In this document: piece by piece, positions 8,018-17,300 of the stretch
Layout of the letters: each line of letters begins with the position of its first letter
Numbering within the stretch: position 1 is the first letter of the stretch
Origin: Clostridiales bacterium
GTDB lineage: Bacteria; Bacillota; Clostridia; TANB77; CAG-508
Assembly: GCA_019419955.1 (NCBI GenBank)
Contig: JAHZIB010000013.1
Location: forward strand, 1-37,377
DNA length: 37,377 nucleotides
Reading direction: 5' to 3'
The notes under the pieces: generated by a model
The model's database searches: none
The model's input: the letters and a program-made list of their open reading frames with translations, nothing else
Told to the model about the DNA's origin: nothing
Program-made: the position numbers and the translations under genes

Positions 8018-8308
8018 TTAATCTATCACCTTTGGTATTTTAAACATGTTTCTTTCCTGCTCTTTTCCGTTTATTAATAAAGCCTTATTATCTTCAAAAT
8101 TCTTTATCTCATCTTTTCTAAACACATTATACTTGTCATTCTCTCCAATTGTTTCGTCTAGTCCGTCTGTGTCTGCTTTATTCACAATATCTGCAAAATT
8201 CAAAATATCCTGTAGATTTGCCATATACTTGTCTACTTCTTCCTCTTTAATATTCAAATCTGCAAGTCTCGCAATATGCAATAATTCTTCTTTACTTACA
8301 TTTGCCAT
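8018..8308 (-). CDS. gatC: Aspartyl/glutamyl-tRNA amidotransferase subunit C
   Basis: This 96-residue protein is the small GatC subunit that wraps around GatA and holds it to GatB. It has the conserved N-terminal helix (VSKEELLHIARLADL) and the middle segment with ILNFADIVNKADTDGLDET, then the DKYNVFRKDEI stretch that threads the complex. The length is normal. First gene of gatC-gatA-gatB on the minus strand; a 430-base space filled by a palindromic repeat separates it from tmk upstream. Confidence 0.96.
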   Translation of the reverse strand: MANVSKEELLHIARLADLNIKEEEVDKYMANLQDILNFADIVNKADTDGLDETIGENDKYNVFRKDEIKNFEDNKALLINGKEQERNMFKIPKVID

Positions 8309-8455
8309 ATTATCCTTCCTTCCCTTTGATATATAACGAAAAATTATTTCGTGTCCTTCTTATTTAACGTTAAATCAATATGTACCATTATACACATTTT
8401 CTCCAAAAAAAACAAGTAAGAATTTACAAACTTGCTTGTTTCTATCTCTTTCTCA

Positions 8456-8720
8456 GTTACTATTTACAGTCTAAATTATTATAATTTTTACAAAAGTCAG
8501 CAATAGTAAGAACAAATTATGAGAATATGGAATGGAATGTGATTTGAAGTTAGAAATTCTTAATTAATTTTATGGAAAGAGTTCATCTCTGATGGAAGGG
8601 TGCCATAAAATTAATTTAGAATTTCTGCGAAAATCAGCTTGACCGACATATTCGAAATAATTTTTTATTACTATTGCTGACTTTTTAAACCTATTCTTAG
8701 ATTTGATTATAAATAGTAAC
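8456..8720. mobile_element. MITE-like nested palindromic element
   Basis: The whole stretch between tmk and gatC folds on itself. The outermost GTTACTATTTA (8456-8466) matches 8710-8720. A perfect 18-bp repeat AAAAGTCAGCAATAGTAA (8492-8509) matches 8668-8685. An inner 24-bp pair with one mismatch (8552-8575 with 8603-8626) surrounds a 27-base loop. The arms between these blocks also pair partly. No ORF is inside. The plan (terminal inverted repeats, under 300 bases, non-coding, extended hairpin) is that of a miniature inverted-repeat element. No clear target duplication was seen. Confidence 0.65.
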
Positions 8721-8739
8721 CTTTCTCAAACTCTTTGAA

Positions 8740-9417
8740 TTATCTAATATATCTTTCCACTTTTCCAAATATTTCCTCATGTATATCTTCAATTGTTCTA
8801 ATATTTCCATCTCTTATGCACTTTATCTCGCACCAGTTATATTTCTTCACAAGTTTGCATGCCTCATTGTATGCATCTTGCAAATGCTGCTTATTACTTT
8901 CGTGTATATCCTTTTTCTCACCATGTGTAATCTTATTCTCTCTATTTTCCATCAGCTTTTGCGAATACTCAAAAGGCATATTTAGGAAAAACACTTCTGT
9001 TGGAACTGGCAATCCATATAATCCAAATTCAAAGTCCCATAGCCATTTTAGGAATTTTTCTCTTTCTTGTTCATCTTTTATTTTTCCTGCCTGATGAACC
9101 ATGTTTGCTGTCGTGTATCTATCTGCAAGTATAATTCCACCACTTTTGTAATATTCCTCAAATTGCGTTTTGAAAGTAGCATAACGGTCTGCTGCAAAAA
9201 AAGTTGATGCTATATATGGGCTAATTGCCTGCGCATCTGTTCCAAACTCACCATTCAAATACATTTTCACTAGACTTGAAGATGGGCTATCATAGTTTGG
9301 AAAGCTCACTAATTTATAGTCAATTTTCTCTTTGTCAAATCTTTCTTTCAACTTTTGAAGCTGAGTTTGTTTTCCACTTCCATCGGTCCCATCAATTACA
9401 AATAGTTTTCCTTGCAT
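8740..9417 (-). CDS. tmk: Thymidylate kinase
   Basis: This 225-residue P-loop kinase makes dTDP from dTMP and ATP, an essential step of dTTP synthesis. The Walker A loop is at residues 10-18 (GTDGSGKQT), where family members usually have GxDGxGKxT. The substrate-binding segment is FPNYDSPSS, the DRY motif lies in ILADRYTTANMVHQAGK, and the LID region follows LPVPTEVFFLNMP. The protein is slightly longer than the usual 205-215 residues and the dTMP-binding region is somewhat divergent, so a related deoxynucleotide kinase is a minor alternative. AAGGAAG precedes the ATG. The gene stands alone between two palindromic elements. Confidence 0.88.
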   Translation of the reverse strand: MQGKLFVIDGTDGSGKQTQLQKLKERFDKEKIDYKLVSFPNYDSPSSSLVKMYLNGEFGTDAQAISPYIASTFFAADRYATFKTQFEEYYKSGGIILADRYTTANMVHQAGKIKDEQEREKFLKWLWDFEFGLYGLPVPTEVFFLNMPFEYSQKLMENRENKITHGEKKDIHESNKQHLQDAYNEACKLVKKYNWCEIKCIRDGNIRTIEDIHEEIFGKVERYIR

Positions 9418-9600
9418 TTTCTAATCTTCCTTTCTTTGAATTATTATTTATATTACACTTTCTGTTAAATCAAAATTAGATTTTATCCAATATAATAATT
9501 ATGTTTTTTATTATCTGAAAAAAGTTGTATTTTGGCTATGCAAACGAGCAAAAAAGCCACAGGCATGCTTTGTACGCATTAGTCTTGTGCTTTCTTTTCC

Positions 9601-9723
9601 GCTCAGCAAGAATTAAATTTTGGCAAGGAAAATTTTATTTGAAAGGCAAGGGCGCATACATGGTGTATGTAACCGCGTTTCAAATGAAATTTGACACAGC
9701 CAAAATTGTAATTCTTGCTGAGC
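9601..9723. mobile_element. MITE-like 123-bp hairpin element abutting the hydrolase gene
   Basis: GCTCAGCAAGAATTAAATTTTGGC (24 bases; 9601-9624) pairs with 9699-9723 with one bulge. Inside, AAAATTTTATTTGAAA pairs imperfectly with TTTCAAATGAAATTT, and at the tip CATACA pairs with TGTATG. The result is a hairpin almost from end to end. It ends two bases before the stop codon of the hydrolase gene, so it would form the 3' end of that mRNA. Its sequence is unrelated to the elements at 8456 and 34359, but the build is the same. The rest of 9418-9725 holds no ORF I can support. Confidence 0.7.
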
Positions 9724-9725
9724 TC

Positions 9726-10640
9726 TTACAAATGGTGCTTGATAAACCTCCTCACCACCCTCCAATACTTATCTGAATCAATTAACTGTGCCTCGGCATG
9801 TCCTGCATTCTTTATAACTAATTTTTCTTTCTTACAACTAGCAGCCTCATACAATTTATCTAACATGTAGAATGGCACAAATTTGTCTTTATCTCCGTGA
9901 ATGAAAAGTGTTGGTGTGTTTGATTTAGCAATTTGTTTTATAGCCGATGCCTTTTTTAGTGAATACTTTGCTCTTATTATTGTAATCACATTCGCATTAT
10001 ATAACGCTGGGAATGTTGGCATGTGAAATAGATATTTAAGTTCATGCGCAAATTCCTCCCAAGCCGAAGTATATCCACAATCTTCTATAATTGCTCTAAC
10101 ATTACTTGGAAGCCTTTCTCCGCTTGCCATCATTACTGTTGCTGCTCCCATAGAAATTCCATACAGTATTATTTTTATATTTCCATAAGTTGCTATTAAA
10201 TAATCAATCCATTGCATTAAATCCAGTCTATCTAACCAGCCCATTCCAATATATTTTCCCTCACTTTTACCGTGAGCTCTTAAATCTGGCATTAGCACAT
10301 TATACCCATAATGTAAGAATTTTTTTGCTGCTCCAACCATAAAATATGCTGAATCTGTATATCCATGTACAGCTATAACCCAAACTTTGCTTTCTTTTTC
10401 CGCCTTTACTTCATAGCTATGCAATCTAAGCTTTTTACTTTCTATGTACACATCAGATGCATTTTCCTCTAGCCATTTATTGTTCTCTATTTTCATCTGC
10501 TCCTTTTCTGCCAAATCATCATTGTTAAATATTACAGCTTTAGAAGACTTTGGATTTAGTGCAAGCTCAAACAAAAAATTTCCTGTTATATATCCTGTTA
10601 TAAGAACTATACAAATTAAAACAATCAAAATTATTACCAT
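9726..10640 (-). CDS. Membrane-anchored alpha/beta hydrolase
   Basis: This 304-residue protein starts with one uncleaved-looking hydrophobic helix (about residues 2-24) and continues as a soluble alpha/beta hydrolase. The oxyanion-hole segment is AVHGYTDSAY, the nucleophile is Ser163 in YGISMGAAT, the acid is probably the Asp of IHGDKDKFVP, and the histidine is in KNAGHAEA. The pattern matches the YqkD/BAAT-like serine esterases (DUF1749/hydrolase_4 type) common in Firmicutes. The substrate is unknown, and orientation outside the membrane is likely from the N-terminal helix. AAAGGAAAG precedes the ATG. Transcribed alone, it ends in the palindromic element. Confidence 0.88.
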   Translation of the reverse strand: MVIILIVLICIVLITGYITGNFLFELALNPKSSKAVIFNNDDLAEKEQMKIENNKWLEENASDVYIESKKLRLHSYEVKAEKESKVWVIAVHGYTDSAYFMVGAAKKFLHYGYNVLMPDLRAHGKSEGKYIGMGWLDRLDLMQWIDYLIATYGNIKIILYGISMGAATVMMASGERLPSNVRAIIEDCGYTSAWEEFAHELKYLFHMPTFPALYNANVITIIRAKYSLKKASAIKQIAKSNTPTLFIHGDKDKFVPFYMLDKLYEAASCKKEKLVIKNAGHAEAQLIDSDKYWRVVRRFIKHHL

Positions 10641-10761
10641 TTCTTACTTTCCTTTGCTTTTATTACAGATTAGATTATATACTTTATTTCTTTTCCAGTC
10701 AACGAAAATTTGGTTTTAGATATAGTTTCCACCACAACTTGCCTTATTATGACATAAAATA

Positions 10762-10803
10762 AACAACTTGCAGTAGAAAGAATTTCTTCTACTACAGGTT
10801 GTT
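10762..10803. terminator. Bidirectional hairpin terminator between the hydrolase and M26 genes
   Basis: AACAACTTGCAGTAGAA (10762-10778) pairs with TTCTACTACAGGTTGTT (10787-10803) with two mismatches. A-rich DNA lies on one side and TTTT on the other. The direct repeat ACCGCTTACC occurs twice just to the right (about 10832 and 10886). Confidence 0.6.
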
Positions 10804-10890
10804 TTCTTGAATTATAGTAAACTTCCTATTAACCGCTTACCCTTCTACAGCCTTTTTAAGAGGTTTTCTATACGTCTTTTTGTTGACCGC

Positions 10891-10955
10891 TTACCGTTGG
10901 AGAATAATGAGTGTTGTACTTTTAGCCATTATTCCAACGCTACTGTTATATTTTA
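10891..10955. repeat. Dispersed hairpin repeat, copy 1 (downstream of the M26 gene)
   Basis: CGTTGGAGAATAATG pairs with CATTATTCCAACG across a 15-20 base loop. About 55 bases from GAGAATAAT through GCTACTG to ATATTTT are closely similar to 34634-34690, which lies downstream of the other large surface-protein gene. On the minus strand this copy is about 360 bases past the M26 stop and could end its transcript. Confidence 0.65.
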
Positions 10956-11140
10956 GAAATTTTGGTATATATTTGCTTATTACTTTTTCATATTCTCAAT
11001 CTGTTAACGAATTAAAATTAAATTTATTATCCGTTTTCATTTTTTCTTTCTGCTGATTTTTTTCTCCTCTTTACAGTTTCCCAATATATACTAATTAAAA
11101 AAGCTGTTTTATTCATAGATAAGCATTGAATATTCAAGTA

Positions 11141-11298
11141 ATTATCCCCCGGCTAAGCCGGGGCTTTTTACTCATAACGCCTAAAAAGCTATGTTACAAG
11201 CAGAGCCTCAAGGCTCATAGCTGTTCCGACGCATGTGTTTCTCGTTACCCGTTAAATGGGTCTTTATATTCTTTTATCGATATTTGATCATTCATCAT
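11141..11298 (-). ncRNA. Structured element resembling an IS200/IS605 right end / omega-RNA scaffold, without tnpB
   Basis: Read on the minus strand it forms three ordered hairpins. The first is ACCC/GGGT (11261-11247), which includes the stop codon of a tiny ORF. The second is a two-tier stem AGCTATG/CATAGCT enclosing AGCC/GGCT (11222-11187). The third is a GC-rich CCCCGGC/GCCGGGG stem (11163-11147) followed by GATAATTA. Between them is the stretch TTTTTAGGCGTTATGAGTAAAAA. This arrangement resembles the end of clostridial IS200/IS605 tnpB units, where the transcript serves as TnpB's guide RNA. The tiny ORF (11298-11245, 17 residues ending KEYKDPFNG) has AGGAAG before its ATG. No tnpA or tnpB is present, so it is a relic or a free-standing RNA. 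The match is from memory, not a search. Confidence 0.5.
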
Positions 11299-11314
11299 AT
11301 CTTCCTGTAGTTGA

Positions 11315-14300
11315 TTACTTAATTCCTCCAAAATCTATTATTGTTGGGAATTTTGTAGGATTTGAACTATGTGGATATGAACTTTCTGAATAAGTTCTTT
11401 CATGTATATTATCTAAATTCCATATACTTTCATCAAAATGTAATACGTTTATATAAAATTCTTTGCTTAGTAATTCATTTTTTGATACTGCTTTGATGTT
11501 TTTGTCATTGCTATTAGAAATTCCATTTTCATCAGCATTTTCATAACAATTTGTAATAAATTCTATATTTTTCTCATTTGATATTGTTGCAAATTTATTT
11601 ACTGGATTCATTAATGATTTCCCAATAGATACTGAATTGTTAATAATTGTTTTTCCATCTATTTTTCCAATAAATAGTCCTCCTGTTTTAGCTGTTGCTG
11701 TATCGTTTCCTTTACCTATAATATTAGATACTACATTTTCTATTGTTACATCTCCATGACTTAAACCTATAACAGCTCCATTATTTTTTCCGAAATAAAT
11801 GTGTATTTCACCTTGGACATAACAATTTTTTATACTTCCACCTGTTTTTTCGCTAATAAATGTCGATGCATTATTTGCTTGTTTCGTATTTTTTGCTAAA
11901 ATAAGTGCTTCTGTTATATTTATTTTTTCAAATGTAGAATTTTCATCATTTGCTGTAACAGATGCTATATTATTACTTCCTATTACAATAATCTTATTAA
12001 ATTTCATATTATAAAATTTTGCATTACATGACTTTTTTGCAAAAGCTGCTACATTGCTTTGAGTTGTGTCAAGTTCAGAAGTAGAAATATATTGTTCATA
12101 TGGTGGTTTCATCCAAACAACTCCATGTTGGAAATTATCCATATTTAAGTTTGATACTTCTCCATTAAATTGTTCAAACACTGTTGCATTTGTCAAATTC
12201 TTTATAGTGTGTCCATTTCCTTCTATTTTACCAAAGAAAACTCCTGGTATTAGCACACTTCCTACATTATACTCTTTATTTGAAAAGTCTAAATCTTTAT
12301 TTATAGTGTATTCACCATCTGGTCTTGCTGATAGTTTTTCTATAAATTCTTCTTCTGAATTTATAGTTTCTTTTAAAATAATAGTCATTCCTTCATTTGG
12401 ATCTAAGTTTTTCAATTTTGGTAATCCACTATTTTGTACTTGACTAAAGTCCCAAATTGTATCACTCCAATTTAAAGTTTCTGTATAAAAACTTGCTTTT
12501 TCAACATTACTTTCTTTTGCTACACTTATTTTTCCCGTAAAGTCTATATTTCTTGTTAATGTGGATGTTCCTATGTTTCCTTCATTTTCATAATTATTAC
12601 TAAAGTTTGTAAATTTATTATTGGCTGTTCTACCATCAAATTTATATCCCGTTAGTTGGTTAGTTAAAGTAATATTATTTTTTATGATACTGTCATTTAA
12701 TGTTTGTCCTACAAAACTTGCTATTCCTGCATTTCCTGATGCCATTGCATTACTAAAGCAATTTATAATAGATGATTCATTTACATATCCAGCAAATCCT
12801 CCTATATTTTGGTTACCTTTAGCTTCTCCTATTACATAACAGTTTTGGATTGAAGATTTATTTTGAACTTCCCCTACAAGTACTCCTGTTGCACTGCCTT
12901 TTGAAGTTGCTTTTCCATTTGCTGTACTTTCTTGTATTTGAGTTTGATTTATATAGCCTGCAAACACACCTACTCTAGAATCTCCTGATACTGTGCTTTC
13001 TGTTATGTGTACATTTTCTGCATATGAATTTGTCACACTTCCAAATAATCCACCTGTTTGTTTATTTGTTGATGTAATATTTATATTTTTTCCTAGCACA
13101 TTCTTAATTTTGCTATATTCTGCTTTTTTAGCAAGTGAACCTATATCTTCTGAATTTGCTTCAATTTCACTATTTTCTATGTTCAAATTTGAAACATCTG
13201 CAAATCTTAAATTTTCAAATACTGGCATTCTATTATCTGTTAATTTATGTCCTTGCCCATCTAGTTTTCCCATAAAATATCCATCAATGATTGCATTTTC
13301 TCCTACCAAAGTAGATAAATTAATATCGTTATCTAAAACATAATTTCCAAATGGATTTTCTTTTATTTTTTGCTTAAATTCTTCTGCTGTTTTTATATGT
13401 ACTTTTTCAAAACTATTATCATTATTTAATACTTCTTGCCTAAAATCATCTGTTACACGTTTTAAATAGTGATAATTTATTCTTCTAATATTTGTACTAT
13501 TTGTAACATTTCTATCACTATTTTGTGCATCTGTTTTTAATGCTTGTACATAATCTTCTACTAACTCATTTGCATTTAAGTATGGAATTTGATTCCAGCT
13601 ATCTTGCATCAATTTATAACGATCTTGCTTAAATTTTTGCCAAGTCATTGTACTGTCTTTTGTAACTTTTCTTATTGCATCTAAATCATCTCTACTTCTT
13701 CCACTATAATAGGTTATATATCCACCATCATAACCGCTTATTCCAAGCATTTGCCAAGCTGTATATTTGAATCCATAAGTATGTGTTCTACCATTTTCAT
13801 TATATGGTTGATACCATCTTCTTATATACATACCTTCTGAGCCATAGTCTCCTTGCCCTGTTTGTGTTGTATTTCCAACCACACCTGGTTTTATAGTAAT
13901 TTGGTTATTCCACAAGTCGTCTATTGTTTTTAATTTCATATTTTCAAAATCTTCTTTTGAAAGTGTTTTCCAACCAACTGTTGAATAATCTCCTGGTGCA
14001 TTTGGATAATAAATTTGTACTGCCACTTTTGATTGCTCTTCTGGTGTTAATTTCAAAAATGCTTTTGCCTCTGCATAATCTAAAAAATCAATTGCTTCAA
14101 ACATCTTTTTATAATAGCTTTCTATCTCTTCTGTCGTATCAATTCTGTCTGGTGTTAAATTTGTAGTAATTAATTTGTCTTTACTATAATTTGTTCCTAA
14201 ATTAAAGTTTACATCTCCATCACCAAATCCTTGTGATGTATTTCCATCTGTATAATCTTCTGAACCAGTTATTCCATCTGCTGATGCTCCTCCACCTATA

Positions 14301-17300
14301 GGTCTAAATCCGCTATTTTTAAAGAATATTCTAGCTGTTTGATTATGTCCTGTTTCATGTGTCCAAGCAGAATAACTATTTAATGCATGATTAGTTACAA
14401 AGTATATTCTTTGACTTCCAGCATATGCTCCTACTCCACCTATCATAGACCATTCATTTAATATTTCGTTAAAGTTTTCATGGAATACGTCATTTGTTTT
14501 TCCAATAAATTGTTCACCTAATCCAGGTAGAAATCTTGTATCTATAGCTATATCACAAACATTATTAAAATATGAGCTTTCTATAAATCCTCCTGCTGTT
14601 CCATAAAATTTTGATACTTGGTTTGCAAAATTTTCCATTTTGCTTAATAATTCTTGCTTTTGTGTTTTATCTTCTGGGTCTGTTATATATACTCTTTGTG
14701 AGCCGACAAAAAATACTGTTGGAGTTGATACCATATATCCTGCATTTTCTGGTAAAGTTAAAAGAGCTAATATATAGTTACTTCTCTTCTTTAATTGTGT
14801 CCATGCCCTATAATCTATTTCATTTTCATGTCCTTTAGCTGGTGCTTCTACTAATAATCCTTTAAAATTGTCTTTAAACCACTCATTTGAATCATCATAA
14901 TCTGTTAAAACTTTAATGTTGTAATCTATAAAATCTCCTAAGTCTGATATTCCAAATCTAGGTGCTAAAGTATCTCTATAAAATTGATAATTAACATGAC
15001 TATTTTTCCATGTACTATTCCAAAATTCTGAAACTAAATTATTTGCTTTTGTATTTTCTCTATATAATCCTCCCTTAAATAGCATTATGTCAGATAGTTT
15101 TGCTCCATCCATATTTATTCCATAAAAGCGAGAATAATAGTTATATGCAAATAAAATTCTTTTTAATTCATTCCCATTTAATAATTTATTTCCTATTATT
15201 GTATTTAATATATCATTTTCTGTTGATACACTTAATCCATTTACATTTGATAAATAATTATAAACAAAGTTTGTAGCATTTTCTTTTTTTCTTATTACTT
15301 CATCAAAATGTTCTTGATATGCTTGATGTCCTCGATCAAGACTTACCATTCCTTTTAAGTCTTTTTCATATTCTAAATTTTGTATGTAATTACTCAATTC
15401 AGTTATAATTGTTGCATTTTGTTTAATAATATATTTGTCAAAGCTATAATTAATGTTTATTTCATTTATATTATAATTTGCTATATTTCCATAAGTATCT
15501 TTAAATTCTAAAGTATATTTTTTAGTTGTATCATCATCAAAAATAATTTTTATATAATCAATATTATTATAATTTTCTTTAGTTAATGCTGCAACAAAAT
15601 TTCCATTATTATCGTAAGGTATAATTTCTTTTATTGCTTTCTCATTCAAAACATCTTCATCGCTAATTTTCGTTCCATCTAGTACTAAATATTTTGCATC
15701 ATAAAATGGCATTAATTTATACAAATTACTATATAAAATTTCTTTGTTTTTATCATATTCTGTCATCTTCTCTAATCTAGCTTTATATGGAATGTAGTAT
15801 TCTGAAACTTTTTCTTCTTCTTTCTGGTTGTTTGGATCTGCATTTTTTAGTGTTGGTAATTTATCATAACTGCAATTATCTAAATTCCAAATACTTGTGT
15901 CAAATTTTGCTTCTTTTTTGCAAAATTCCTCATTAAAATCATTTTTAGAAATTTTATTAATATTAAAATTGTCATTGTCAGTTAATGTAGATTCTTCAAT
16001 TACATAATTTTTATTTATCATATCTGTTGTAGCATCAACACCATATAATTTATATGCATTTCTACCTGTTGCTAAACTTATATTTTGTTTTAAGCTTATT
16101 TGATTTTTGTTTCTTGTAAATCCTATAATTCCTCCTGAACCAGATGGTCCTGAGTTTGCTTGTATATCTACTTTTGCTATACAATTTTTTATATAGCTTG
16201 TATCATTTACATATTTTTCTACAGTACCTACAATTCCTCCTATACTTGTATTTCCTGCAAGAGTTCCAACTACATAACAGTTTTCAATAGTTGAATAATT
16301 AATATAACCTGTAATTCCACCTATTTCTTTAACAGCTTCATTGTGTGGTCCTGTAATTGTAAGGTTTGTTACACTACATTCATTTATTGTACTTCCTGTA
16401 AGTTTTCCAGTAATGCCTCCATACCACGAAAACATCCTTGATGTTGTAATTGTCATATTTTTTATATGAACATTACTTATTGTAGTACCTTCTCCTACTT
16501 CGTTTGCAAGTGCTCCTCTTCCTGTAGTTCCATCTGTATTTGATAAATAAATATTTTCTAAAACTAAATCTTTTATAGTCGCACCTTTTACATAGTCAAA
16601 AATTGGTTTTGACAAGTTATATATTTTATGTCCGTTACCATTTATTGTTCCTTTAAAAGTTATATCAGCTCCCACTAAAGATCTATTGTCTCCTGCAAAT
16701 GATGAGGCATCATAATCTCTTGTTAAATTAAAAGTTCCTGTTTGATTTGCCTTCATTTGAGCTATTAAACTAGAAAATGAATTATTAGTAGCTTTGTTAT
16801 TTTCAACAGTTCCGTAAACTACTTCTAGTTTATCTTGTTTCATATCATTTTCATATTGTGTTACATTATCATATTCTAATTCAAGTTTTAATTCATTATT
16901 TTCTACCCTATATCCTTTTAATGAAGCATAAAAAGATGGCAAATCTTTCATTTCAACTTTTACTAGAAAGTTATCTTTTTTATCTAATTCGTTAATATCA
17001 ATGCTTGATACTTCTTCTACTTTATCTCCATTTTTTCTATACAAATATACATCTAAAATATCTTTCATTTCTATTTTACGAATTGTAAATTCCATTTCTT
17101 CGTCTAATAAAACTTGTGCTGTATGTAAGTTATTGTCGTCAGTTCCTAAATTATAATCTGCAATTACTTTTATATAGTAATACTCACTATCTGTTTTATC
17201 AAAAACAATTTCATTGTTATTTGCTTGTAAATCTTGTTCCTTTACTTTGTTTTTATTGTTATCTGTAATAATAATTTTTCCATTTACAAGTGTTTGTTCA

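Noticed and set aside
11147..11168. Plus-strand rho-independent terminator (CCCCGGC stem then CTTTTT)
   Set aside because: It would work formally, but no plus-strand gene lies upstream. The ordered minus-strand hairpins explain the stem better.
14300..14362. M60/enhancin-type peptidase, suggested by HExGH
   Set aside because: The GLUG-rich beta-helix before and after the site, the N-terminal LPXTG with two helices, and the SEDYTDGN and DDLWNNQITIKPG phrases fit M26 (IgA1 protease/ZmpB) better.
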